Shown: one piece after another, positions 6,844 to 14,737 of the stretch | How positions within the stretch are numbered: position 1 is the stretch's first letter | Layout of the letters: every line of letters starts with the position of its first letter | Source of the DNA: Deltaproteobacteria bacterium | GTDB lineage: Bacteria; Desulfobacterota; UBA8473 | DNA: 20,336 nt | Reading direction: 5' to 3' | NCBI GenBank assembly: GCA_030643245.1 | Contig: DAOWME010000023.1 | Span: 1 to 20,336 of the forward strand | The notes under the pieces: generated by a model | What the model was told of the DNA's origin: nothing | What the model saw: the letters and a program-made list of their open reading frames with translations, nothing else | The model's database searches: none | Program-made: the position numbers and the translations under genes

Positions 6844-7656
6844 CTAATTCTTAGAGGCACGTCCGCGGCCGCTCTTAACAACTTCTGCAGCGAACAATGC
6901 AGCGCCCAATGCCCCGATGATCTGGGGCTCCTCAGGAACCATCATTTTGAAACCGATAACATCTTCCATGGCCTTTACCATACCGGCATTTTTTGCCACA
7001 CCCCCTGTAAAGATCGCCTCTTTCCGAAAGTTGATCTTCCTCGCCATCACAAATGTCCTTTGTGCCACGGCTTTGTGGATTCCTGCAATCAGATCTTCCC
7101 TCGTTCTCCCCTCGGCTCTTAGGGAAACCATCTCGGATTCGGCGAATATAGTGCAAGTGCTGCTTATCGAACAGGGGTCTTTACTTGTCAACGATATATC
7201 ACCTATTTCTTCCAATTTCATACCGAGAACTTCGGCCATAACCTCAAGGAACCTTCCTGTCCCTGCGGCACACTTGTCGTTCATGACAAAATCATCAACA
7301 GTCCCATCTTCGTTAACACCTATGGCTTTACTGTCCTGACCGCCTATATCGATAATGGCTTTAGTATTTGGAATCAAGAAATGAGCCCCTTTGGCATGGC
7401 ATAGGATCTCTGTTAAGGCCCGATCAGCAAAATCTATGGCATTTCTACCATAACCCGTGCCTATAACATACTCCAGGTCATCCATAGAAACTCCGGCTTT
7501 CTCCAAAGCTTCTCCGGTGACTTCTATTGCAGCCCGCTTAACGCTGGGCCCTGTCTGGCATATCGAGTATGCCAATATCTCAGGGACTCCATTCCCGACC
7601 TTAAGGATAAGTGTTTTGCCGGTTGCAGCCCCCACATCAACTCCTGCTACAATCAT
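6844..7656 (-). CDS. BadF/BadG/BcrA/BcrD-type ATPase: activator of 2-hydroxyacyl-CoA dehydratase
   Basis: A 270-aa archerase. It should donate an electron, with ATP hydrolysis, to a dehydratase or reductase partner. It has the ASKHA nucleotide-binding fold: GVDVGAATGKT at 5-15, GTGYGRN at 66-72 and DIGGQDSK at 103-110. The bridging [4Fe-4S] cluster is carried at the dimer interface by C129 (NDKCAAGTGRF) and C168 (SSTCTIFAESE), the positions used in HgdC. A second nucleotide motif, FTGGVAKN, is at 216-223. Length matches HgdC. The ATG at 7656 has AAGGGGG eight bases upstream. Only one such ATPase is present. HgdC-type activators work as homodimers, whereas benzoyl-CoA reductase uses two different ATPase subunits, so a dehydratase is slightly favoured. 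A 308-bp gap with a hairpin separates it from the upstream 460-aa subunit gene. Confidence 0.9.
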   Translation of the reverse strand: MIVAGVDVGAATGKTLILKVGNGVPEILAYSICQTGPSVKRAAIEVTGEALEKAGVSMDDLEYVIGTGYGRNAIDFADRALTEILCHAKGAHFLIPNTKAIIDIGGQDSKAIGVNEDGTVDDFVMNDKCAAGTGRFLEVMAEVLGMKLEEIGDISLTSKDPCSISSTCTIFAESEMVSLRAEGRTREDLIAGIHKAVAQRTFVMARKINFRKEAIFTGGVAKNAGMVKAMEDVIGFKMMVPEEPQIIGALGAALFAAEVVKSGRGRASKN

Positions 7657-7900
7657 CTGATATCCCCCTTCTCAGTATAAGTTTATGCCTGCAACGTACG
7701 GCAATGTATGCCTTGGCGCAAACCTTCACGCGGCCTTGCTCAGAGATAAAATGCCCCGCTCCTGACTTGTAAACTTGATTAGCGCTCTTTTTCGTGAAAA
7801 CTCCATTCATTAACGGACACCAATTACCCAATCTCTTGTAGTACAGGAAGGTGTTAGGTATTTATTCACTACTTCCGGTTCATTTATTTCCATTTTCGTA

Positions 7901-7957
7901 GGCGCTTCTCCCTTCTTGCTGATTCTTCTCTTGAATCGTTTACAGAGGAGAAGCGCC
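7901..7957 (-). terminator. Long-loop hairpin after the 460-aa subunit gene
   Basis: A perfect 11-bp inverted repeat, GGCGCTTCTCC at 7901-7911 and GGAGAAGCGCC at 7947-7957, starts eight bases beyond the stop codon at 7965. The loop is 35 nt and no T run follows, so it may be an RNA-stability element or attenuator rather than a classic terminator. The rest of 7657-7964 holds no gene I can support. Confidence 0.4.
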
Positions 7958-7964
7958 CGTTCTT

Positions 7965-9347
7965 CTAAGCAGCCTTCTTCATCCTCAACAATTCAGCAAA
8001 AGTTTCAACCCTGGTTCTCAACTGCCCGGCGCTGTAATCACGGGTGTCATAGGCATCCGCCTCCAGAAGCAAGACCGGGACATTGAACTCTTCCTTGAGC
8101 ATCTTTTTTGTCATCATCACAGGCTGAGTGTACGGACGACAGGAATAGGGCCAACAAAGAATGGCCCCATCGCACTTCCATTCCTTAAAGTACGTTTTAA
8201 CGTACTCTATCGCTCCTGAGGCAGAATGCACAACTCCTCGCCTTAGGAATGCCTCCATTACCAGATCAGCCCATCTTGTCGATTTTGGCGGTGTCTTCTC
8301 CAGGGGCGTCATCCAGTCGATAAAAACAACCTGCGGTGATAACCCCAGGCCTTCTACCATCTTGAATATGGCGGAATCAATTGCAAACCTGAGCCCGAAA
8401 TATATCCTGGGAGCGCCCTTCGGCACAACGCCCTCGCCCTTTTCTATCCGTGCTTTTGTCTCTCCAATCAATGTGGCAAGGCCATCCATTGCCAGTTCCT
8501 TTTTTCTCAAAGGGGTAAAGAACATCCAGAACGCGAGGTTGAGATCTGCGTGACTGATGGGCTGGGGATCGGCTTTTGCCATCATCTCCACAATCGTATT
8601 GAAGTTCAGGTAAAGGGCAAACGTGTCTTGAAGACCGCCCTGGCGCGCCTCTTCCGTCATCGTATAACCGGTTACCTCCTCGGCTTTCTTAATGCACTTC
8701 TCCATCTGGTCTCCCATATATCCTATCATGTGCTCGCTTATTTCGGGCCACTGTCCCCATTGGTCATCGAGGACCCCGTCCATGTAGACCGTAGGGATGT
8801 CATAGAGTTCTGCCAGGAGCTGGTCTGCATGCGCAGGCTGATCGCAGTACCAATTAGGCGAGATCATCAAGTCAGGCACGGGTATCTTCCCGCTTGTAAT
8901 ACCCCCTATATGGGTTTGCCAGAGGGCGCAGTGGGATTTCCCAACCCCAAGCCCGGCCTCTTCACCTGCTTCAAGGATCGGAGTGAGCTTGTCGAAGATG
9001 ATGCCCATGCCAAGATTCAGCACCTCTCCTATGGATCCTACATAGATATCATCCGACATCCTCTGGATTGCCATCACCATGGGACCAGGAAGGGGCCAAT
9101 CGCTATAAATGACTGTTTTGTATTCCTCCCGGCACAATGGCAAGGCTATGAGTTCATCCATCCACACATGTAACAGCTTTCGCACACCCTGAAGTCCGAG
9201 ATCGAAGTTCTCCTGGAGCCTCTTTTCCGCCCGGGCCATATCCTCTTTTTCCAGGCCCAGTTTGGCAAACGCCTTATCTATCCTTGGCCTCTCTTTTTCT
9301 ATTTCATCGTCCTCATAACCGCATAATCTGAAAACTTCCGTATACAT
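7965..9347 (-). CDS. 2-hydroxyacyl-CoA dehydratase / benzoyl-CoA reductase BcrB-type subunit, paralogue 1
   Basis: A 460-aa member of the HGD-D (HgdB/BcrB/BcrC) family. Such subunits carry a [4Fe-4S] cluster and, with the archerase, perform ketyl-radical dehydration of 2-hydroxyacyl-CoA or reduction of aryl-CoA rings. Expected ligand positions are filled: C140 (KSHCALWQTHIG), C168 (SPNWYCDQ) and C403 (PYSCRPY), with another Cys at 398. The C-terminus has the family's usual YSAGQLRTRVETFAELL. Length suits a BcrB/BzdO-type large subunit. The ATG at 9347 has AAGGAGGT six bases upstream. The gene is co-directional with the 380-aa subunit gene, 89 bp away. It is gap-free and roughly three-quarters identical by eye to the protein at 10792-12174. 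The substrate cannot be read from sequence. Confidence 0.88.
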   Translation of the reverse strand: MYTEVFRLCGYEDDEIEKERPRIDKAFAKLGLEKEDMARAEKRLQENFDLGLQGVRKLLHVWMDELIALPLCREEYKTVIYSDWPLPGPMVMAIQRMSDDIYVGSIGEVLNLGMGIIFDKLTPILEAGEEAGLGVGKSHCALWQTHIGGITSGKIPVPDLMISPNWYCDQPAHADQLLAELYDIPTVYMDGVLDDQWGQWPEISEHMIGYMGDQMEKCIKKAEEVTGYTMTEEARQGGLQDTFALYLNFNTIVEMMAKADPQPISHADLNLAFWMFFTPLRKKELAMDGLATLIGETKARIEKGEGVVPKGAPRIYFGLRFAIDSAIFKMVEGLGLSPQVVFIDWMTPLEKTPPKSTRWADLVMEAFLRRGVVHSASGAIEYVKTYFKEWKCDGAILCWPYSCRPYTQPVMMTKKMLKEEFNVPVLLLEADAYDTRDYSAGQLRTRVETFAELLRMKKAA

Positions 9348-9436
9348 AGTCTACCTCCTTAATCTCTTTTCTTTTATTCCATCTTCCTTAAAGCCACAAA
9401 GCTTAGCAAGCTTGCAGTACACACTTTCCCATAACC

Positions 9437-10579
9437 TTACCTTGTGCCTAACATCTCAATGAACGCCTCAATCCTTGTCTTCATCGGCCCCCTTTCAGAG
9501 ATATCATAGTCCGACTCCACCTTCAACATGCGGAGATCCGCCTTCTCCTTTACCATCTTCTCAAAATAGGGTGTTTGCATATCATACGCATCCCTGTACA
9601 ATAACTGATACCACAAGATGCCTTCTACTCCGAAATCTTTGGCCAGATCCAACACAAAATCTATCCTATCCACGGACGGACTGAACCATGCAGGGGGGAC
9701 CCGCTTCTTAAAGTATGTTTCAGCTATTGCCTCGATAAGATTCCCATTCGGCTCAACGTTGTTCCAGTATTCTCTTATCCCTTCGGCAAACTCCTCGATT
9801 ACTATCTCAGCGCCCGCGCCTTGCACCAGTGGGAATACCTTATAGTCTCCCATCGCCAGAGTGGACCCTGTCAGGAGTATACGAGGGCCGGCAATCTCCG
9901 CACCCTCCTTCTTCTTCAGCTCTTCCAACAGGGATTCCAATATCTCTACAAAGACCGGCGGGTCAGCAATGAGTGACGCATGACTCAACCGCGCAAACTC
10001 CTCACCGGATATAGGCGGTCTCTTCCCCTTCCGGAGGAGGCTTATCTCTTTAAATAGTGACCTCATCCTGTTCCATAGTTCTATTGCCTCTCTCAGCTTT
10101 CCATCCTCGATCTTATTCCCCGTAAAACTCTCAAGCTTATCCTTGAGGCGCAAAAGTCCTCCCAAATAGTACTGGTAACCGGCCTCCTCTTTGTTACAGG
10201 GCACACCATGCCTGAATACATCCACATCTGTATAAAAACTCCAGGTTTCCGCCACGGCCCGCATGTTCTGATCGGTAATAGGCACTATAAGAAGATCTAC
10301 GAGCTGATAGATCGGCTCATCTTCCAGCATCCTGTATCCGATCTGGGACCTACAGAAGGTATCTATGAAGCGAGGGATATACGCTCCGCTCTCCGCCACC
10401 GGCTCATGGTCTCCACCCCTTATAAGGCAGACGGGTATCGCCCCCGCCGCGTAGACCATCTCCTCCGGCATATATCCACCGGGGGCGTACCCGACAACCT
10501 TTACCCCCTCGCTTCTCTTCTTTGTTAATTCCCTTAACCTCCCATCCATATGTGTTTTAAGCCTATCCATAGCATCCAT
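9437..10579 (-). CDS. HGD-D family BcrC-type small subunit with missing cluster cysteines
   Basis: A 380-aa protein of the 2-hydroxyacyl-CoA dehydratase / benzoyl-CoA reductase family, with the size of BcrC/BzdN. The first family cysteine is present at C76 (FCRSQIG). Where the family normally has CD after a buried strand, this protein has LLIVPITDQNMR (96-107). Where the C-terminal motif is usually FCDPY, it has LLYRDAYD (326-333). The only other cysteines are C51 and C128. The C-terminal KTRIEAFIEML is typical. The ATG at 10579 is chosen over an upstream start (10651) because AAGGAGGG lies just ahead and homology to the family begins there. It lies between two copies of the larger subunit, so it probably pairs with one or both. 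It may be a structural or substrate-binding partner with no cluster or an atypical one. Confidence 0.82.
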   Translation of the reverse strand: MDAMDRLKTHMDGRLRELTKKRSEGVKVVGYAPGGYMPEEMVYAAGAIPVCLIRGGDHEPVAESGAYIPRFIDTFCRSQIGYRMLEDEPIYQLVDLLIVPITDQNMRAVAETWSFYTDVDVFRHGVPCNKEEAGYQYYLGGLLRLKDKLESFTGNKIEDGKLREAIELWNRMRSLFKEISLLRKGKRPPISGEEFARLSHASLIADPPVFVEILESLLEELKKKEGAEIAGPRILLTGSTLAMGDYKVFPLVQGAGAEIVIEEFAEGIREYWNNVEPNGNLIEAIAETYFKKRVPPAWFSPSVDRIDFVLDLAKDFGVEGILWYQLLYRDAYDMQTPYFEKMVKEKADLRMLKVESDYDISERGPMKTRIEAFIEMLGTR

Positions 10580-10716
10580 ATCATCCCTCCTTAAAAAAAC
10601 TCTTTTTTTCGTTCGGTTTTTATCGTTCACTTCAAGCGCTGACGATAGCATACACCCTGCCTGGGCTCACCTCGAAGTTCGCGACCTCGTCCCGTTACAC
10701 ACTGCCGCAGTGGCAC

Positions 10717-10731
10717 AATGTTGTAAACATT
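10717..10731. promoter_or_regulatory. Short palindrome in the gap between subunit genes
   Basis: AATGTT and AACATT are separated by GTA, giving a 15-bp perfect dyad of the size bound by dimeric regulators. It lies upstream of the 380-aa subunit gene. No promoter was identified beside it, so function is speculative. Confidence 0.2.
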
Positions 10732-10791
10732 ACTCACCCCCCTTCCTTCTCTACATAATGTTTTGGGCATACAAGAAAGTGCTCTACGCCT

Positions 10792-12174
10792 CTATGCCGC
10801 CTTCCTCATCTTCAACAATTCTGCAAACGTCTCAACCCTGGTTCTTAGCTGTCCGGCGCTGTAATCACGGGTATCATACGTATCCCCCTCCAGGACCAGC
10901 ACCGGGATGCCCAGCTCCTCCTTTATCGCCTTTCTTGCCATAAGCGGGAGGATAGCATATGGACGGCAGGAATAGGGAAAGCAAAGGATGGCCCCCTCCA
11001 CGTTCCATTCCCTACAGTACGTTATAATGTATTCTATCCCTCCCGAGGCGGAATGCACAACCCCCCTCCTGAGAAACGCTTCCATTACTATGTCACTGTA
11101 TTTGGTCGATTTTGGCGGTTTCGTCTCCACAGGGGTCATCCAATCAATAAAAACGACCTGGCTTCTCAGTCCCAGACTCTCTACCATCTTGTGTATAGTT
11201 GGATCAACTGCAAACCTGAGCCCAAAATATATCCTGGGAGCGCCCTTTTCAACGACACCCTCGCCCTTTTCTATCCGTTCTTTCGTCTCTCGAATCAATA
11301 TACTAAGGGCCTCATTTGCCAGTTCCCTTTTCCTTAAAGGGGTAAAGGAGAACATAAATGCAAGGGTGAGATCAGCATGACTGATGGCCTGGGGGTCGCT
11401 TTTGCTAACCATCTCCGCCAATGTATTGAAGTTTAAATACGTGGACCACGTATCGTTCAGACCATCCTGACGCGCCTCTTCCGTCAACGTATAACCGGTT
11501 ACCTCTTCGATCTTCTTAAAGGCCTTCTCCATCTGGTCTCCCATATAGGCTATCAAGTGCTCACTAATGTCGGGCCACTGTCCCCATTGGTCATCGAGGA
11601 CCCCGTCCATGTAGACCGTAGGAATATCATAGAGTTCGGCCAGGAGCTGGTCTGCGTGTGAAGGCTGATCGCAGTACCAATTAGGGGAGATCATCAAGTC
11701 AGGTATCGGTATCATCCCTTTTGCGATACCCCCTATATGGGTTTGCCAGAGGCCGCAGTGGGCTTTCCCTACGCCCAGCCCGGTCTCTTCACCTGCTTCA
11801 AGAAGCGGGGTGAGCTTGTCAAAGATCTGACCCATACCCAAGTTAAGCACCTCTCCTATGGAACCTATATAGATGTCGTCCGACATTCTATGGGCTGCCA
11901 TCACCAGGGGCCCCGGGAGGGGCCAGTCACTATAAATGACTTTATTATATTCCTCCCGACACAGGGGTAAGGCTATAAGCTCGTCCATCCATACGTGTAA
12001 CAATTGTCGAACACCCTGAAGGTTGAGATCAAAATTTTCCCGAACCCTCTTTTCCGCCCTGGGTATATCCTCTTTTTCTATTCCCAGCATGCCAAACGCC
12101 TTATCGATCCTGGGCCTCTCCTTCTCTATTTCGGCGTCCTCATAACCACACAGTCTAAAAAGTTCCGTGTACAT
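10792..12174 (-). CDS. 2-hydroxyacyl-CoA dehydratase / benzoyl-CoA reductase BcrB-type subunit, paralogue 2
   Basis: 460 aa, the same length as the subunit at 7965-9347 and alignable to it without gaps. It keeps the cluster cysteines in KAHCGLWQTHIG, SPNWYCDQ and PYSCRPY, and the C-terminal YSAGQLRTRVETFAELL. The ATG at 12174 is preferred because AAGGAG precedes it and MYTELFRLCGYED matches the start of the paralogue; the 34-residue extension from 12276 has no counterpart. Differences between the copies cluster in about residues 235-290 and 400-420, which could reflect different partners or substrates. It is the second gene of the operon, after the FMN-binding protein. It may form an alternative heterodimer with the 380-aa subunit, or a hetero-oligomer with its paralogue; sequence alone does not decide. 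Confidence 0.88.
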   Translation of the reverse strand: MYTELFRLCGYEDAEIEKERPRIDKAFGMLGIEKEDIPRAEKRVRENFDLNLQGVRQLLHVWMDELIALPLCREEYNKVIYSDWPLPGPLVMAAHRMSDDIYIGSIGEVLNLGMGQIFDKLTPLLEAGEETGLGVGKAHCGLWQTHIGGIAKGMIPIPDLMISPNWYCDQPSHADQLLAELYDIPTVYMDGVLDDQWGQWPDISEHLIAYMGDQMEKAFKKIEEVTGYTLTEEARQDGLNDTWSTYLNFNTLAEMVSKSDPQAISHADLTLAFMFSFTPLRKRELANEALSILIRETKERIEKGEGVVEKGAPRIYFGLRFAVDPTIHKMVESLGLRSQVVFIDWMTPVETKPPKSTKYSDIVMEAFLRRGVVHSASGGIEYIITYCREWNVEGAILCFPYSCRPYAILPLMARKAIKEELGIPVLVLEGDTYDTRDYSAGQLRTRVETFAELLKMRKAA

Positions 12175-12286
12175 ATTCTGGCTCCTTAACCTCTCTGTCT
12201 CTATCCCATCCCAAAAGGGATCGGGGCCAAACAGAAAAAGTCTCCACCGAAGGATGGAGAAACAAGGTGTAAACAAAGGAATGAGA

Positions 12287-12652
12287 CTAAAACACTAGTT
12301 CTTCCTCCACGAGAATCTTTACCACATAGCTCACTTTTCCCTTAGCGCTGTATTCCTTACTGAACTTTTCGAAGAGATCCCCTGAATTTGTTATTTCCAC
12401 TGCCTTTCCCCACACCCGCCAACCTTTCCTTGTTTCGGGATTCAGCCCTACTAAGGCAACTTGAGGATTCTCTTGCAGATTTTTGGTAGTCCGCGGTGAC
12501 ATAATGTCAGCATATACGAGATGCTGGTCATCGAGGACGCGAAGTGATCCCTTCGCAGACACATTTGGGCGTCCGTCTTTACTCGCCGATGCGACTAGAG
12601 ACGGTTTAATTTCTGCCACGGCCTTTCCTAACTCCTCACTAATTTTTCCCAT
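12287..12652 (-). CDS. Pyridoxamine 5'-phosphate oxidase-like FMN-binding split-barrel protein
   Basis: A 121-aa protein of the small PNPOx-like family. An N-terminal helix is followed by SLVASASKDGRPNVSAKGS, the first strands of the split barrel, and ADIMSPRTTKNLQENPQVAL, the usual FMN-phosphate-binding segment. GWRVWGKAVEI is also typical. The ATG at 12652 has AGGAGGAG at a good distance; a GTG at 12658 is the alternative. The true vitamin B6 enzyme is longer, so this is more likely a flavin- or F420-type reductase or a flavin carrier. It is the first gene of the minus-strand dehydratase operon, 112 bp ahead of the first 460-aa subunit gene. A flavoprotein there could feed electrons to the system, but that is inference. 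Confidence 0.8.
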   Translation of the reverse strand: MGKISEELGKAVAEIKPSLVASASKDGRPNVSAKGSLRVLDDQHLVYADIMSPRTTKNLQENPQVALVGLNPETRKGWRVWGKAVEITNSGDLFEKFSKEYSAKGKVSYVVKILVEEELVF

Positions 12653-12760
12653 CTTCACTCCTCCTAGAAAGTTCTTCGTTTTCTTTTCCTATATTTCCCC
12701 TGTTGACAAGAAACAAGTATAACCCCCCACAAGCTTTTTCTATGTTAAAATTTATTACCT

Positions 12761-12908
12761 ACTTTCCATCCAGAAATGGCATCTTTTCGCAATCTCTGCG
12801 TCAGTCTGTCCCTCACAATCTCTTTACCTTGCGAAAAATTGCTCATTTCCGAATTGGAAACTTACTCAGTGCATATCTTTATGGAATCTCCATTTGTGGA
12901 TGTGCACT
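12761..12908 (-). mobile_element. Decayed copy of MITE family B
   Basis: The left part (TTCCATCCAGAAATGG, then TCTTTT and ATCTCTGCGT) and right part (CTCCATTTGTGGATG, then GCACTAAGTA) resemble the termini and left subterminal region of the 143-bp copies at 17943-18085 and 19889-20031. The interior has drifted and no clean target duplication is seen. The stretch 12653-13359 contains no gene I can support; it is filled by this relic, the repeat at 12938-13017 and the element at 13219-13343. Confidence 0.45.
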
Positions 12909-12937
12909 AAGTAGAGGCTGAACGAAAACCACCTCGT

Positions 12938-13017
12938 TGTCATTTCGACCAAAGGGAGAAATCTTTAACTCCGCTATTCTCATTGATTATAGATTTCTCG
13001 CTACGCTCGAAATGACA
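12938..13017. repeat. 80-bp palindromic intergenic repeat
   Basis: Arms at 12938-12964 and 12991-13017 are inverted copies with few mismatches (TGTCATTTCG...GAGAAATCT against AGATTTCTCG...CGAAATGACA). Repeats with nearly this sequence are widespread between genes in many bacteria, from general knowledge. A long RNA hairpin would form if transcribed. No coding role. Confidence 0.65.
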
Positions 13018-13218
13018 GTCTTAAAGAAGGTTAAGAGGTTTCCGTTCAGGAACTGGTTAGATAATATGAGAGGTAACATCCAGCGCTTTCAGTGGCGGAT
13101 CAAGATGTGTAAACACCTAATACAGCTTCCTTCCATTAGAACAGAGATCAATATGATGAATAAATACATGCATATTTGAATTCAGTACTGAATACATTTC
13201 TAAAGAAAAAAGGCTGTA

Positions 13219-13343
13219 AATTTAGGCATCCTTCATACATCGGTTTACACTTTTTAAATTATGGCTGCTTCAACGGTGCCGAGACTGTTTTTTTATTCGA
13301 AAGTGTAAACTACTTTATAGCTTTTATGAAGGATGCCTAAATT
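13219..13343. mobile_element. 125-bp inverted-repeat element (MITE family C)
   Basis: Perfect 19-bp terminal inverted repeats at 13219-13237 and 13325-13343 (outer sequence AATTTAGGCATCCTTCATA). An inner inverted pair, GTTTACACTTT at 13243-13253 and AAAGTGTAAAC at 13300-13310, lies within. It is non-coding and located 16 bp beyond the stop of the sigma-factor gene, so it may also act as a transcriptional end. A single copy in this window means mobility is inferred from structure only. Confidence 0.55.
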
Positions 13344-13359
13344 GTTAAGCATTATAAAG

Positions 13360-14247
13360 TCATTTCGCCAAATGAAATAGATCTTTAAAATTGTCGTCTC
13401 CCAATGTTTTGTTGATCCATCCTGCTAAACTAGGTGGTTCGTAGAATGGTTGCCCCCTAAACAGTTGAATATACTCCGAATAGTATTTTTCCTCAAAATT
13501 CCCCAGTTTGTCACAGATAATGTCATCTATCTTGGTTCCATTATCCCTATGGGATACAGTTTTGTCGGGATTCAGCCACCCGATTTGAATCTGGTTCTTT
13601 ATTTGTTTAGGGCAGCGGCAAGGGTTATCTTCATTTATTAATCCACAGTTTTCATTTAAGAAAGAATATACTTTTTTTCGGGCTCGTGAAAGGATTTGTC
13701 GGAAGTTTGGTCTTGAAAGCTCAAGAATCTCACTCCCCATTGGACCAGGAACATTGAACAGAGCCCCTAAAATGAAAACCAGCCTTTGTTGGCGATTAAG
13801 ACAGAGGAGTACCCCCGTTAAGCATCGGATTCTCGATTCTCTGGCCAAAACGTCATTTTCAGGACACGAACTCTGTCTATCATCTTGAATTCCATTTACA
13901 ATTGTGAAATAGTCAGCAATATGACAGAAGTCAGAGATAATCTTTTCATACTTTTTGTTTCTCATGTTGATCACATGATTTGCGACGATTCGATAAAGCC
14001 AAGTACGGAAAGAGCTTTTTTGGGGATCATATGTTGAAAGCTTTGTCATCATCTTAATCAAAATTTCCTGTGTAATATCTTCTGCATCACTTGAATCACA
14101 CACCATCCTGAAGGCTATATTATATATCCATGCCTGGTGGCGCAAGATCAGTTTTTTGAGGTCATCTTTGTTCCCTTCTAAAACATGCTGTATCAACTCT
14201 TTGTCACTTTCTTTTGCTTCTACTCTTTCTTTAAATGGATTATGCAT
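13360..14247 (-). CDS. ECF-like RNA polymerase sigma factor with Cys-containing C-terminal extension
   Basis: About 295 aa. Sigma region 2 is at about 15-98: DAEDITQEILIKMM, FRTWLYRIVANHVINMRNKK. A linker with scattered Cys follows. Region 4 (about 150-208) has LNRQQRLVFILGALF and RPNFRQILSRARKKVYSFL, the DNA-binding helix-turn-helix. Most ECF factors end there near 180-200 residues; this one continues about 85 residues, beginning ENCGLINEDNPCRCPKQ. The C and CxC cluster could bind metal or sense redox state. The ATG at 14247 is chosen because AGAGG lies ahead of it. Upstream in-frame ATGs have no ribosome site, and the one at 14304 directly abuts the terminator of the preceding gene. No anti-sigma gene is adjacent, unlike classical ECF pairs, so the extension may carry the control function. 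Targets are unknown. Confidence 0.8.
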   Translation of the reverse strand: MHNPFKERVEAKESDKELIQHVLEGNKDDLKKLILRHQAWIYNIAFRMVCDSSDAEDITQEILIKMMTKLSTYDPQKSSFRTWLYRIVANHVINMRNKKYEKIISDFCHIADYFTIVNGIQDDRQSSCPENDVLARESRIRCLTGVLLCLNRQQRLVFILGALFNVPGPMGSEILELSRPNFRQILSRARKKVYSFLNENCGLINEDNPCRCPKQIKNQIQIGWLNPDKTVSHRDNGTKIDDIICDKLGNFEEKYYSEYIQLFRGQPFYEPPSLAGWINKTLGDDNFKDLFHLAK

Positions 14248-14304
14248 CTTTGGCCTCTTTCGCATCCATTGCATATTCTCTGAAGTCAATAACAACAAGA
14301 ACAT

Positions 14305-14322
14305 AAAAGGCTGGTAACAGCC
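14305..14322 (-). terminator. Intrinsic terminator after the DUF2061-like gene
   Basis: On the minus strand GGCTG, loop TTAC, CAGCC is followed by TTTTATGTT. The stem is short but GC-only apart from one T-A pair, and the T run is correctly placed. It ends the membrane protein gene (stop at 14360) and separates it from the sigma-factor gene. Confidence 0.55.
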
Positions 14323-14359
14323 GCCAGGCTTTTACCCACAGCCCGAGTTCATCCTATTG

Positions 14360-14737
14360 TTAGCCACCTACTTCTTTGATGACTGGCGCTATGTAAATAA
14401 CCAAAAAGAACATAACTCCCATTACAATGAGAGTACTAAAAGTCCATATGATCTTGCCCTGCATTGACATGACATGAAACTTACCTTCCCTCAAATCATA
14501 TTTGCCCCAGGAGATAGCAGCCCATATACGTTCATAAAAATAGTACATAACCATTCTTGTCGAGTGGTGATATATTACTATTAGTGTTGCAATTATAGGG
14601 GCATTCTTCCAAGTAAGTGGGACTATAAGAATAATAAAATATACTCCTATCCATGTCCAAAAAATTCCGACAACGCGCCAGAGAAGAGATTTCACGATAG
14701 TGCGTCGTCTAAGTTCCGTGAATTCAGAGTGCGCCAT
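14360..14737 (-). CDS. DUF2061-like small membrane protein
   Basis: 125 aa with about three or four membrane segments: VVGIFWTWIGVYFIILIV (about 22-40), NAPIIATLIVIYHH (about 45-58), and a C-terminal IIWTFSTLIVMGVMFFLVIYIA (about 96-118). The segment KSLLWRVVGIFWTW followed by RMVMYYFYERIWAAISWGK is the typical pattern of DUF2061 proteins (tyrosine/aromatic-rich YYxxERxW). The function of the family is unknown to me. The C-terminal third after ISWGK is longer than in the shortest DUF2061 proteins and adds one membrane helix. The ATG at 14737 has a weak GGGAT upstream. It is transcribed as a single gene with its own terminator, ahead of the sigma-factor gene. Confidence 0.75.
   Translation of the reverse strand: MAHSEFTELRRRTIVKSLLWRVVGIFWTWIGVYFIILIVPLTWKNAPIIATLIVIYHHSTRMVMYYFYERIWAAISWGKYDLREGKFHVMSMQGKIIWTFSTLIVMGVMFFLVIYIAPVIKEVGG

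Noticed and set aside
10580..10651. N-terminal extension of the 380-aa subunit from an upstream start
   Set aside because: A strong AAGGAGGG lies just before 10579 and the extension (basic and Arg-rich) has no counterpart in the family.
6844..12174. Certain identification as benzoyl-CoA reductase
   Set aside because: Only one ATPase subunit is present where benzoyl-CoA reductase has two, and no ring-cleavage or aromatic genes are in the window; the broader family name is safer.
12175..12276. 34-residue extension of the second 460-aa subunit
   Set aside because: The paralogue starts at the equivalent of 12174, a ribosome site precedes that ATG, and the extension is unlike either protein.
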